NCBI GenBank assembly: GCA_009809945.1
Contig: WTPW01000061.1
Location: forward strand, 381,048-445,047
Reading direction: 5' to 3'
Source of the DNA: Gigaspora margarita
Taxonomy: Eukaryota > Glomeromycota > Glomeromycetes > Diversisporales > Gigasporaceae
Length of the DNA stretch: 64,000 nt
The translations under genes and the position numbers were made by a program. Positions 1 to 11,367 of this stretch are shown piece by piece. The stretch's first letter is position 1. The number at the start of each line of letters is the position of its first letter. The notes beneath the pieces were generated by a model. That model was given only the letters and a program-made list of their open reading frames with translations. It did not search any database and was not told the origin of the DNA.

Positions 1-240
1 GAAGTTTTTTGAGGTTTTGACCTGTTTCAGAAGTTCGTAAGTTTCAGATTTGGGGCATCTGGTGAAACTAGGTTTCGGAAGTTTCACAAGTTTTACCTAG
101 CTGAACCGAACATTTCAGTTAAAACACTGGTTCAAATGAACTCAAACCAGGTTTGTTTTATCCCACTATGGGTTCAAATGAACCCAAGCTGAGTTCACTT
201 GCCCCACTTCAGGTTCAAATAAACCCAAGCTATGTTATTT
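1..240. repeat. Two word-repeat blocks at window edge
   Basis: Positions 1-120 repeat GTTTCAGAAGTTTC-like words in both orientations. Positions 124-235 repeat GGTTCAAATGAACCC-like words. Such two-way word clusters mark the subterminal zones of the hAT elements elsewhere in this window, so this is probably the end of one or two elements whose other ends lie outside. A GAAAC-rich block of the same flavour sits at 59640-59790. No TIR or TSD can be closed here. Confidence 0.45.
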
Positions 241-460
241 GGTTCCACTTTAGAATTTATAAAAACAACTATAACTCAAATTCTATATTAAAATTAGTCT
301 GCTTTGTGCAGTATGGGCAGTCTTTATGAAATCTTCTGCTTATCAGGCTAATCCATGCGATCTGTTTTAAATATAGCATCATCTATACTAAGCCCCTTTG
401 ACCAATCAGTTACAGCTATAGCCGATCACAAACAGCTATAACTGTAACTGTACCTATCCC

Positions 461-1274
461 TAGACTGGACTCATATAAACTTGTGACTCATGAATTAAAC
501 TCAGAATGTGCTTGAATATGCTCAAATCATATGTTCAAATTACTTTATCCAAATTATTTGAATCATGAAAATTAATTATTTAATTATTGTAGATGAATTA
601 CAAAAGCAAATATATTATTTATTTATAAATGAAATTTCTGATATTTCAAATTACAAGTTGTAAAGTAATTAAAAGCAGATATAGCACAAAACATATTATT
701 TATTCATAAGCTGGAAATATTGTATCAAATAATCATAATTCTCTTTAAAAACAGCATTTCATCCACTAAACTTTTGCGAGTAGTTGAAATTAAATTCTGC
801 TGAATTAATTTATATTCATTTTCAGTTCTAGTAAATTGGTTTTTAATAGTATCACTAGGTCAACAAGAAATTATTTTTCAATATCTTATACTTGCAAACA
901 AGATGATTAATTAAATTTGAAGTTGTTGAACTATCATGATATTCGCAATCACATTCCTTTTCATCATCTATAATAATTTGACAGGTCACAGTCAAACTTT
1001 TATTATTTTTTTTAAAGTAGTCCAGACAATACTTTATGTCAACTTTTGAGCCTATAAATAGTTGTGTTTTACAAATTTTTTTGTTAAAGGATCCTTCCTT
1101 GATATTGTCATTTGCTATAATTATTACAAACTTTATTAATGCAAATTATTAATCAATTTTTTAATGTGGTCACTATAATTAATTAATTTGCAAGTAACTT
1201 GTGAGTTAAGTTTTTATAATTGAGGAGTGATAATTTGAATTATTAGAGTCACGAGTTGATGAGTCCAGTCACTA
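461..1274. mobile_element. Possible hAT-like TIR element
   Basis: The left end TAGACTGGACTCAT is followed by CTTGTGACTC. The right end is GAGTCACGAGTTGATGAGTC followed by CAGTCACTA, which is the inverse apart from small indels. The interior is AT-rich without a reading frame. No matching 8-bp duplication flanks it, so the boundaries and class are tentative. Confidence 0.35.
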
Positions 1275-2676
1275 ATCTCGCTCTTTTAATCAATTATGTA
1301 CTAATATAAAGTATCTTAACATAGTATATTACGGTATATTTGTCTGAACTTGTATTGCCATACAATATCAATTTGCCTATTTTAAAAGAGTCTCTATTAT
1401 TTCACAACAACACTTTTCCAAAAAATAAAATCCAAACAAAAATTAACTGGAACTAATCTAATTCCAATACATATGGGCAGATCTTGATAATTTCAGGATA
1501 ATCAAATGTGATTATTCAAAATTAATCTATATATAATATATAAATACAGTCAAAATATAAACCAGTCACATATTCTACTTTACTGCTGAGATACGTGTTT
1601 TTGTGATATTTTGTTTGATCAGAGTTTGATTAACTATTACTAAATGAGGGGGTCATCTAAAGCCAGGTGCATTCACGCAGAGATAGTAAATGATCTGGCC
1701 ATTTACCAATTTTTTCAAATGATCTCAAATGATCTCAAAATAACTGTTCATTTATGGTCATTCAAATTTTGGTTATTTGAAAATAACTCATAACCAAATG
1801 ACTATAGCTATTTCCAAATGACTGTGGTCATTTGGTCATTAGTTTATTTTGCATAGAGTTGACATTTTACTGATCATGAAAACTTGTATAATACATGTTT
1901 TTAAATAATATATATGTTCCTATCATTTTTTAATTTACGTTGATTATTTGGGGTCATTTGGTCATTAGGTCATTAGGCCATTTTGAATAAAGTTGACATC
2001 CTACTAGTGATATTAAATGGCCTGAAATAAGCTAAATGACTCAAATGACCAATGACCAGTCATTGGGTCATTTCAAAAATGAAATGACCTATTGGGTCAT
2101 TTGAATTTTATTGGTGAAAATAACAATTAATTAAAACTTGATTAAATTATGAAATTCAAAGTCAACAATAATTCAAAATATTAAATATTTAATACTCACA
2201 CTAAGATTTGGTCTATTTATAATCTTTTAAGTTTATTTACTAAAGTTCTCAAAAGTAATATTTACCTTTAAACAAAAGCTGGATTGCCCTGTGCTAAATT
2301 ACCATGATTGAATTCAAAAACTCTGTGATTATATGCGTTAAGAATCTTAGCCATCAATTTTAATCCTGTGATCTTGTATTAGAGCCTTATGATATAATCT
2401 AAGCTCTATTCGACCCTAGTTACTCAGATCAAGTCTATCCATGCCTCAATCAAAGCCTTACCATTGTTAGAGTAGTTTAGTTGATTTTAGTTAGTCTTAC
2501 TAGTGTATAGTTGTGATACTTACATGGAGGTTCATTTAGCCTCTCACAACGTATATATATAATGAGATTATGATACATATCAAAAATATATTAGGTATTG
2601 TGCAAAAGAAAATTTTTAATTAATTAAATTAAATTAGTAAAAACTTCCCATTTGAAGTCAAATTTATTCATTTATA

Positions 2677-2866
2677 TGTTGTGCATTAGATTGAAACTTG
2701 CATCAGATTGAATCTAACGCACGTCAGATACTATTATTTGACTAGCATTAAATGATTGGCAACAACTGGTCTAAACTAACTTATAACTTTACCATAATTT
2801 TACCCTAACTCTAATCTAATTTAGGCCAGGTTTTATCTGACGCAAGAATTGATCTAATGCACAACA
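2677..2866. mobile_element. TA-flanked MITE
   Basis: The left end TGTTGTGCATTAGAT is mirrored by ATCTAATGCACAACA on the right, with a second inverted stretch (TTGCATCAG against CTGACGCAAG) further in. TA flanks both ends. It is noncoding, 190 bp long, and nested in the hAT at 1678-4376. Confidence 0.6.
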
Positions 2867-3342
2867 TATACATTTGAATTTAATATGACATGTTAACATA
2901 TTACCTAGCATATTAACATGCTTTCTAATACTACTAAGCCCAACACGTTGATGCATTTTACTTATAAGATTGGTTAATACAAACCAAAAAAGGATTTCTA
3001 ATTTTGTAAATAAACTAAGTGTGTGAGATAAAATTTAAGGTTAGGATCTTAAAGTTAGAGACTATAGAGTTAGAGTAATTCTTACAATATTTAAGATTTT
3101 ATTCTATCATTTGCACCAAGATCGATTTAAATATTAGTTTCACTTTTTTCTTCTTTTGCACATGTCAGATTCTTCATCAGGCTGATATGGAATAGTTACA
3201 TTTTGTACTCTCCGATTGGCTATTTCCTCTCTAGAAGTTTGCATTATCTGTGAAATGAGTAGATGCCATATTGACATGCTATCTAGAATTTTATAATTCT
3301 TACCCTTAACACGTATCGTACTAACATGTTAATGGGTGATTG

Positions 3343-3621
3343 CAGTGTTGTACATTTTGGCTGTCCACAGCCTTTTTTGGCTTGTCCACGTCCAAAATTG
3401 TCCAAATGTCCAAGATTGTCCAAAGCTTGTCCAGGCTTTAATAATTAATAAATCTATCTAAAAATATATAACTATATATTTTTTTAGGTGCTGAACACAT
3501 TCCAGTTAAAATTAAAATAGGTTATCTTAATAAAATTTTAAGTAATTTTACTTTATTTAATTGTACAAAATTGTCCAAAATTGTCCAAGTCATTGTCCAA
3601 GGCTGTCCCGTGACAACACTG
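3343..3621. mobile_element. hAT MITE, GTCCAAAATT-word family
   Basis: The TIRs are CAGTGTTGTACA and, inverted, CAGTGTTGTCAC. The flanks ggtgattg at 3335-3342 and 3622-3629 are a perfect 8-bp TSD. Both ends carry runs of GTCCAAAATT/TTGTCCAAG words. It is 279 bp with no reading frame, a non-autonomous hAT nested in the CAAATGAC hAT. Confidence 0.85.
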
Positions 3622-4384
3622 GGTGATTGTATTTCAATCATCAAGTTTAAATGGATTTTGACTACTATATCACTACTAATAACCCAAATGACCTTCAAAT
3701 AATCCCAGTCATTTGCAAATAACCATGGTCATTTGGTCACGAGTCATTTGCAAATGACCCAAAATTTAAATGACCTATAATGGCTAGTCATTTCAGGGTC
3801 ATTTGAGATTATTTAAAAGTTTTTCAAATAACAAGATCATTTAATATTACTGCATTCTACTGATAATAAAAACTTGTATAATGCATGTTTTAATACATTA
3901 TTTTTCCATTAATTATTAATTAACATGTTATTTGTAAATTCGAAAATGATTTATATCATTTTGCAATCGGTAAATTATTATTTATGAACTTTTTTTTAAA
4001 AAATAATAAATACTTTTTTTTTTGTCTAGTATTTTTTTTTAATCACTTTTTTCTAATTGTATAATTCGATTGAAATGTCACTTTACAACAGGAATGAAAA
4101 TGACCTAATCATTTAGCCAAAATACAAATGGCAATCATTCATAAATGATGACTGGTCATTTGGAGTCATCAGTTACGTATTTATCATGTGTATTAGATAG
4201 TATCTAGCAACATTTCATTTTATGGAAAACAATAATCAATTTTGATTGGCTAAAAGGATTAGACAATCAATTAACCAGAGTTAAATAATCTTAAGTCATT
4301 TAGGCTATAAATGACCAATGACTGGTGATTTGTCATTTGAGTCATTTTGATCATTTAAAGTTATTTACCATCCCTGCATTCATG

Positions 4385-4695
4385 TGATAAAAAGCCAATC
4401 AAATTGTAAAATGTGATTATTATGGATCTGCCCAATGAGACAAGAACAAAGAAAAAAGTTAAAAATGCCAAAATACAAAAAACTAGTATCTAAACCTGTC
4501 TAGGTGCATTAATAAAAAATTTCAGAAAGACCCATTTTACTTATAAGCCAAGCCCTGATCCTAACCCCTAACTAACCCTTACTCTAATTTTAATTAAATA
4601 ATCTAAACTATATAAATGAACCTGGCTTTAGCCATAACCTAAATAAGAAAATTTGTCATTCGATAACCAATAAAAATTAATATTTTCATTTTCTA
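4385..4695. other. Intergenic, telomere-like words only
   Basis: There is no frame or closed element here. A stretch near 4551-4585 reads CCTAACCCCTAACTAACCC, a degenerate TTAGGG-complement motif like those seen inside several MITEs of this window. Confidence 0.5.
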
Positions 4696-5042
4696 TCTCT
4701 GTATAGGGAATTGACTTGACAAAAAATATTAATTGATGATTAATCTAAAAAAAAATTTTAATTGATCAAAATTCAATTATTCATGCTTGATTGATTATGA
4801 TCGATCAAACATATAATTTGTAATCTTGAGCATATATAATTGATCAATTATTGGGCCAATCATTGCTCGATTATATTTTATTTACCAAATTAAATACTTC
4901 ATTGTGAATTGGAAATCTCTTAAATGCTAATCTGCAGTTAGCTAGTAATTATATTAGCTCTGATTTTATAATTTTATAAGAAAAATTCTAATATACCTAT
5001 GTTTTCTGGCTAGGTTTTTTAATAATTAACTAGCAAAATTAA

Positions 5043-5217
5043 TTCTATTTAAATTATTCTTTTATATAACTTACTAAACCTTTGTTTAAATTATTGTTTA
5101 TATTACTTACTAAATCTTGCTTAAATTATTTTTTATATAACTCATTAAGCTTTCACTTTAATTTTTTTATATAACTTATTAAACTATCGCTTGGATTTTT
5201 TTTTATATAGCTTAACA
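5043..5217. repeat. Short AT-rich tandem repeat
   Basis: About four to five diverged copies of a roughly 42-bp unit with the core TTATATAACTTACTAAA. It lies inside the hAT at 4704-7018. Confidence 0.6.
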
Positions 5218-5812
5218 AAAATACTTAAGTTAAATATTAATATGCCTTCAAAGAGAACTTTTAAGCAAAATATAAAAAAATCTTTAGATTTAATTGTTTT
5301 TAAGTATAGTAAGATATTGATCCAGTTCTATGGCTTGTATTAATTCTAATAGTTCGTCAATTTCTTTATCCAGACTTTAGTACCTTATTTGTATAAGTAT
5401 CTTTAAAAGATTATTTATTTTTTTAATTTGAAGTTGATGTAAAATTTTAGATATGTTAAACATAAAACACATTAAAAGCAGTATCAATTAACAATTTTTA
5501 ATAAGTAAGATTATATAAATAAGTGTATTCGAATTTAGTGATTAGAACTTGCAATTGACTACAGTAAGTATAATTTTATGAAGTGATAGGATATCATGTG
5601 ATCGAAGAAAGAGCAAGCACATGACCTGTCACATCCATAATGCCATTACAGATAAGGCTAAAAGTATATGAAAATAAGAAACTTAGTGCAAGATCAAAGA
5701 CAAATAAGGTGCTAAAATGGGATAGTGGGTACATATTAAAGTTAGTTATGATAAATCAATGTCTGCAAGTGCTTGAACAGAAAATTTATATGACTTATCC
5801 AACCCACCCAAG

Positions 5813-5959
5813 ATGAAGACACATGATTCTATTATTTTACTTGCATTTCTTTGCTTCATTCTTTACTTACAGCTAGCTTGCTTCAGTGCAGAGAATGGTC
5901 CTACTGGTTACAATAATCCTATAGTAACTTCTAGCACAATTACAATTGCTTTTTCTTAG
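5813..5959 (+). CDS. Possible small secreted peptide (48 aa)
   Basis: An ATG opens 48 codons before TAG. The N-terminus is a textbook signal peptide: Met-Lys-Thr-His-Asp, a hydrophobic core (about residues 6-24, rich in Ile, Leu and Phe), then Ala-Cys-Phe-Ser-Ala as a likely cleavage region. The mature part would start near Glu27 and includes NGPTGYNNPIVTSS. The upstream word GAAGTGATAGGATA followed by CATGTGATC, the start region and the PTG[YF]N segment are all found again, inverted, at 12830-13190, so this belongs to a repeated family. Third positions vary more than the peptide does in that segment. No function is recognised. The ORF is short, lies inside a hAT and could be a fragment or one exon. 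Confidence 0.4.
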   Translation: MKTHDSIILLAFLCFILYLQLACFSAENGPTGYNNPIVTSSTITIAFS

Positions 5960-6548
5960 GATATCTTTGCTATTCTGGCCAACTAGGTCAGTTACTTGCT
6001 TTTCTAGCATATTTCTGCTATTTCAAAAAAATCACCTCCAGTCTAAATTATTTGCCAGCATAGTCCAAATAAATACATAATGTCATATAATACGAAAGCT
6101 TTTTGAATATGCTGTTGCTTTAGAAATCATAATACTAATTTCATAATTCCAAGCCAAAATAATGGTATAAATAATCTACAAGAAATCAGATTAAAAAAAC
6201 TAATTTAGCATCAACAGCCACTGAACCTGATTGATGGGCAATGTAATGAATTATGATTTTTTTAATTAAGCATCTAACCAAATTAGTATCTGATTGTTAA
6301 AGCCTACTGCTATGATTACATTATTAGATTATGCTCCAAATGAGTTTAAAATAGATCAGGTAAGCAATAATAATTTGTAAGACTATCATTATGATGAATA
6401 AAAAATTTCTACCATTATAACGAACAAAATCAATTAAAAAAGTATTTAATATAGTATGATATGACTATAGATGCAGAATTATGACATCATCTAGGTTTTA
6501 AATTCAAAATTTATTAAAGCTTATTACTGATTATACCAGTGCTATTTA

Positions 6549-6712
6549 CTATAAAGTATTGAAAATAAGCACAGCACCCTTTATCCTATTTTTTTCCACT
6601 TCTAAGTTAATGAGAATAACTTGATTAAATATTATATTTTGCTAGTTCCACTAATCTGAAATTAGAAAAAGTAGAATAGAGAGTGCTGTGCTTATTTTTA
6701 ATACTTTTAAGG
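6549..6712. mobile_element. Short TIR MITE
   Basis: The left arm TAAAGTATTGAAAATAAGC followed by ACAGCAC is mirrored by GTGCTGTGCTTATTTTTAAT followed by ACTTTTA. It is about 160 bp and noncoding. The TSD is unclear, possibly TA. The GAAAATAAGC ending resembles the TA-target family at 48519, 49064 and 53874. Confidence 0.5.
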
Positions 6713-7026
6713 TAATTTATTTTTCATTTTTTAAAAATAAATATCTGCTGTTAAAACTTTATTATTATCTAATGCACGTATAAGTTTTTGTATTGTGAAG
6801 ATTTATTTATTAAATATAAAAATAAAATTTCTATTTAATTCGATGTTGCTTACAATTAATATCAAAAAATTTTTAATTGATCAATATATACATTTATTTG
6901 ATCAATCAGCAATATCGATTATTGATTAACTTATTTTTGCTCAAGCTCACTAATTGCTACTTGATTATTGCCTTAAATCAATCAATTATCAAGTATATAT
7001 AATTGATTCCATTCACTATTTCTGTA

Positions 7027-7838
7027 TTATTGCATTTGGGATTTATATCAAAAAAATCTACCCATATAATAATTCAGGCTAACTTGCCAGAGAAGTAATT
7101 GTCAGAAAAACAATAGGATCTGATTTTGAGAAATGATCATATAAAAAAAATAAAAATTTTTTTTAATACCAAGATGAGAACATGCATCTATCTTTATTGA
7201 AACTTAATTAAACTTTCTTACAAAGCAAATATATATAAAAAAATTATATTTGAACTTTATATCCAAGGGGATGCTAAAAGTCAAAAATCAGATACAATTT
7301 TAAAACAAATTTTAACATAATTATCTGTTGCCTAAACCTAAAAGAAAAGTAAAACATAAAATTGGTAAAAAAAGAATATTTTCTTCACTCTTTGTTAATA
7401 CATAACAACTATTTTGTTATTTTTCTAAATTACAAAATAATATACTTTCAAATAAATATTAGTTAATTCCAATCCAAACAGATTAGTATCTGTATTATGT
7501 CTAATTTTCCATTGACTAAATAGTTTAGAGTAAATGACAATTTTATTAGTTTTACTATAATATATGTTATTAGATTTTATTTAGATTTCAATTATTATAA
7601 AATGCACTTATGGTGTTTTGCTACTATAGGTAAATTAGAATTGCAAATCTGTGTAACAAAATAAAAAATAAATTTCTATAAACAAAAATAAATTTTAATT
7701 ACTTTAGGGTTAGAGTGAGGCTAAGGATTTTATCTGGGCATTAGTATATACAAAATTTAGCAAAAAATTTTTTATTAGAGCTTCAAAGATGGTTTCATAA
7801 GCAAAATTTTAAGATATGAATGTTTTTTTAAAAGAAGT
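7027..7838. other. AT-rich stretch without identified features
   Basis: No reading frame, TIR pair or tandem repeat could be supported. A TTAGGGTTAGAG word at about 7706 is telomere-like but isolated. Confidence 0.5.
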
Positions 7839-7906
7839 TTAAGGGTAGAGTCCAATGATGATCATTTTCATATAAAATTGATGTATGAAAAAAATTTATA
7901 TAGGTA

Positions 7907-8107
7907 CACAGTGGCTCACGATATAACGGACTCTTGATATAACAGAGACTAAGTAAAATCTTGATATAATGGATCAAGATTCAAATCTATATCATAATAA
8001 ATACTACTTGATATAATGGATTTACTAATAAAACTCTCGATGAAGCGGATTTTAAAAAATTTCTCACTATGTGCCCGAGGTACTATGTTATATCGAGAGT
8101 CACTGTG
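7907..8107. mobile_element. Pogo-like MITE, TA target
   Basis: Ends CACAGTGGCTCACGATATAA and, inverted, CACAGTGACTCTCGATATAA, flanked by TA on each side. The sister TTAA element has the uninterrupted sequence at 18054-18068 (one TA, same flanks), so this is a paralogous empty site that fixes the insertion to the base. The interior keeps repeating GATATAACGGA-type words, as mariner/pogo MITEs commonly do. Confidence 0.85.
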
Positions 8108-8260
8108 TATTACAAAAATGCCACATATAAAAATCTTTTAAATTGCAATCAATTTTAACCAAAAATTTGTGGCGCATAGATCAAATCCTTNCTTTTATAG
8201 TAGTGAANCTTTAAATGCANGTANNATTTAAAAAAACCTATATATATATATCATAAAGTT

Positions 8261-8312
8261 CTCTGTGGTGACCCCAAATTCTCTGTGGTGACCCCAAATT
8301 CTCTGTGGTGAT
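8261..8312. repeat. 20-bp tandem repeat, 2.6 copies
   Basis: CTCTGTGGTGACCCCAAATT occurs at 8261-8280 and 8281-8300, then partially. The sister element at about 15120 carries only one degenerate copy, so this is a local expansion. Confidence 0.85.
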
Positions 8313-8593
8313 ACAAAATCGATGATCCTGATTGGCTTATATCATATGATTTTTGTAACCAATTTGTAATACCCAATCTTTAAACATATGTTTTTCAGTG
8401 AGGATCTAACCAATTTTAATAATTTTACNACTGTTAGAATCAGAAAAACCTATTCTACAACTTTTTTAAACAATTAAACTAGTTAACTTAATATAATTTT
8501 TTTTAATTTTAAAAAGAAAAAAATTTTACCATTTGTTTTATATATAATTTGAAAATAGTGTACTCTACCCTTAATATGCTTTGCACCTATACA

Positions 8594-8826
8594 TGTTGGC
8601 AAAATCCCAAATTACTATAGTTTGGGATTTGTTCATGCCCAAATCCCAAATACATCCCAAATTAATTTCTAAAAACTTTATTAATAATCTTTGTTTAAAC
8701 AAATAGCAGATTTCTTATTGTTATAGATAATATATTTGCAAAATTTTAAGACTACTTTTTTGATTTAATTTTTTATAAATAGCAATTGTTTTTTTGAATT
8801 TGGGATTTGTCTGTGTTTTGCCAGCA
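8594..8826. mobile_element. hAT-like MITE, AATCCCAAAT-word family
   Basis: Left TGTTGGCAAAATCCCAAATT, right (inverted) TGCTGGCAAAACACAGAC. Words AAATCCCAAA/TTTGGGATTT repeat in both orientations at both ends. No clear TSD was found, so the class rests on end structure. Confidence 0.55.
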
Positions 8827-8836
8827 AGTATATTCA

Positions 8837-9336
8837 CACCCCTGCATTGTGCTTGTATATTATACCCTAATTGATTGGTTAAATTTGCAGATCATTTTTT
8901 TAAAAAAATAAACAATTTTTTGTTAAAATTCTTTAGATTAAGAATTACACTAAGAAATTTTAAAACAAATCTTAAAATTTTTTGCACCTATATGCAAAAT
9001 TTAGTGCTGAACAATTACTTAGTCATATTAAAAAGATTAATTAATAAAATTAAGAGAGAAATTGTCAAAAAATGAGTTAAAAAAATAAAAAATTGTGAAT
9101 ATCGTTAAATTTTATTAAGTCAACCTTTTTACTTCCAATAAGTAAACTTGTTCAGCACAAAATTTTGCATATAGGTGCAAAGAAATTTAAGAATTTCCTA
9201 ATAAACCTTCTAACTTAACCCTAACCTAACCCTAATCTAAAAGTTTTTATAATAATTTGTTTATTTTTTAAAAAATAATGATCTACAAATTTAGCCAATC
9301 AAATTAGGGTACAATATATAAGCACATCACAGGGTG
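8837..9336. mobile_element. Full-length foldback MITE
   Basis: Left arm CACCCCTGCATTGTGCTTGT and right arm CACCCTGTGATGTGCTTATA (inverted) stay paired inward through TTTGCAGATCATTTTTTA and TTTTGCACCTATATGCAAAA. The inner part carries AAGTAAACTTGTTCAGCA, a core shared with several other MITE families here. A telomere-like CTAACCTAACCCTAATC lies at about 9220. A 66-codon frame across the left arm is an artefact of the palindrome. TSD not identified. Confidence 0.65.
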
Positions 9337-9557
9337 CGAGATATGCATTTATTCTTTTTAAAAATAAACAAAAATATGAAATTTTATATTATATCTAATT
9401 TTAAATTTTGATTGGCTTTTCTAATAGTTTTATATAATATAGTGTAAAATACCATAGGTGCATTTTAGTAAACCTCTTAAGTTTTGTCTATATTAAAATT
9501 AGAAAAATGATTTCATATACAATATATTCAAATTCCCTTTTTTATCTTTTGATTTAA

Positions 9558-9908
9558 GGATAGAGTGAATGTAGATTATTTTCTATATATGTATATCATT
9601 TAAAAAAAATTTATGCAAAAATTGAACATATATTACATATCAAAGTTTTTAAAAATACAATTTTTATTCATGAAATTTTTATAGTATATATATTAAACCT
9701 TTATAATTCTAATAATACAATTTTAAATGGTTGTTATATTTAAAAAAAATATACTTACATAATCATTAATTCTTTCTAGAATAATCAAAATTTGCCAAGA
9801 TTACACAACATAAATATTATATAATCATCACCTGATTTCAATTAAATGTTATTGTAAAAAAATTAGTAATGTGATCACTAGTAAAAATGATCAATGTTCA
9901 CCCTACCC
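9558..9908. mobile_element. TTAA-target element with GGGTAGAGT ends (copy 2)
   Basis: TTAA (9554-9557) precedes GGATAGAGTGAATG. GTTCACCCTACCC precedes TTAA (9909-9912). It is a short 351-bp relative of the 7843 and 14682 elements and noncoding. Confidence 0.6.
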
Positions 9909-9912
9909 TTAA

Positions 9913-10690
9913 AATGGTGTATTTTATTTTTTTTACATCTCTGGCATAAAAATCATTAGAATAATTAATATAAAGAGCAATTTGATTATTTGTAGATCCA
10001 ACAACTTGAAATAGTGTTCTGACCTATCTCAAAAATCCCAACTCAGGTCACCAACTCAGATGATCCAGGTGAATTCTGATAAAAAAAATTTTGCTATAGG
10101 TCACTCATGGGTAATAATCCAAAATCTTGTATTAAATTCAGGTTATTTTCAACACTTTGGTTAAATACTAATTCTCTAATTTCTTCCTGGGCTACAATAT
10201 TTACTCTCAATTATTAATGATCATTGGGTAAACAGTATTGATATGGCATCCACTTATTTGTATAGGTAATACAAACTCCTAAGAAGAAATAGCCAATCAG
10301 AGAGCGCAAATTTTGACTATTTCAATATAGAGATAGGCAAAATTGTATTAAATTTTGTTACAAATTGATACACAATACTGTTGTGATTAACAATTGTTAA
10401 TGAATTTGAATTGTAATAACATTCTTGATCATAACTTGCTCATTGCTTAACATTTGATCACAAGTTGTACAACCAATAAAAAGTATTAAAGTATAATAAC
10501 TTAATTATATACTTTATTGCTATATTAGTTTTAGCACACTGATCACAATTTTGGATATAACTGATTAGTAGATAAATATAAAGCTATATACTACAAGAAT
10601 CTTTAGTAGAGTGTAATTTTTTTAAATATTTGATAATATATTCACTATTTTTATGAATCTTATATTTTTCTTTTAATCTATTGTAGAACT
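9913..10690. other. AT-rich stretch without identified features
   Basis: Nothing codes here. A few CAACTCAGATGATCCAGG-like words near 10020-10080 hint at an eroded element end, but no pair was found. Confidence 0.4.
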
Positions 10691-10694
10691 TCTA

Positions 10695-10845
10695 TTAGGG
10701 GTGAAAATAAATTTAATAATAACTATTTTAATATTAATTGAATTAGAATCAATTCTCATTTCTGGAAAAATGATTTAATCATTTCTATAAATATTTTGGA
10801 ATCAATTCTGGATTTAGAATCGATTTTAAAGAATACTAGCATCAC
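10695..10845. repeat. GAATCAATTC word block
   Basis: AGAATCAATTCT, GGAATCAATTCTGG and AGAATCGATTTT recur in about 150 bp, framed by GGGGTGAAAA and CATCACCC. It looks like a short hAT-type MITE, but no TSD could be closed. Confidence 0.4.
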
Positions 10846-10931
10846 CCGGTGTAATATTTATCTGTATCATGTATTTAATATATTTAAATAAGAACATTAT
10901 TTGAATATTTTGTTGTTTATTATATTTATTT

Positions 10932-11012
10932 AATAGGTTGATATAAATCAATTGCGCTTTAAGCTTATAATAATAGGTTGATATAAATTAATTGCACTTT
11001 AAGCTTATAATA
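10932..11012. repeat. 40-bp tandem duplication
   Basis: AATAGGTTGATATAAATCAA and the rest of a 40-bp unit are repeated once immediately downstream with two transitions. Confidence 0.85.
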
Positions 11013-11367
11013 ATTATTATACAAGTTATAGAATTATGCCAGTGACTTCAGGCCTGACTATGCAAGTTGTAGAAACTATTTCAGCTCAGCTGATAGTATT
11101 TCAGCACTGATTTTAATATGAGATTGCTGTGATATTTTAGAGCTTTCATATCAAAACTCAATGCCAAAATATATTCATCAAAGCTGAAATAGTATCTATA
11201 ATATGTATAAGTCTAACATAATTTCAAAGTTTACTTTAAATTTCATATTCCTCAGCTTCTGGTTTGTGTAACTGCATTGCGTAGCTACTTATTTAACAAT
11301 CATATACATACGTACGTATGTGATCACTACAAAGGTGACTAGATAACACCAATAAGATAATCACAAG

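Larger units (their letters stand above)
1678..4376. mobile_element. hAT-like element, CAAATGAC-word family
   Basis: The TIRs are CAGAGATAGTAAAT on the left and, inverted, CAGGGATGGTAAAT on the right. The flanks are cattcacg (1670-1677) and cattcatg (4377-4384), an 8-bp TSD with one transition. Both ends (1680-2110 and 3660-4370) are packed with CAAATGACC/GGTCATTTG words in both orientations, the subterminal arrangement that hAT transposases typically bind. No transposase frame is left. Two smaller elements (2677-2866 and 3343-3621) are nested inside, so this is an older layer. Confidence 0.75.
4704..7018. mobile_element. hAT-like element, TTGATCAATTA-word family
   Basis: Left TIR TAGGGAATTGACTT and right TIR (inverted) TAGTGAATGGAATC. 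The flanks are tctctgta (4696-4703) and tttctgta (7019-7026), an 8-bp TSD with one mismatch. TTGATCAATTAT words in both orientations fill 4730-4880 and 6860-7010. Instead of a transposase the interior holds a small secreted-peptide-like ORF (5813-5959), a short tandem repeat and a small MITE, so this may be a non-autonomous hAT that captured flanking DNA. Confidence 0.7.
7843..8570. mobile_element. TTAA-target element with GGGTAGAGT ends (copy 1)
   Basis: TTAA (7839-7842) is followed by GGGTAGAGTCCAATG. The other end is ATAGTGTACTCTACCC followed by TTAA (8571-8574). TTAA duplication is the hallmark of the piggyBac superfamily; assignment to it is inference, as no transposase is present. The body matches, inverted, the two halves of the composite at 14682-18125. 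A 201-bp MITE (7907-8107) and a 20-bp triplicate lie inside. Confidence 0.65.
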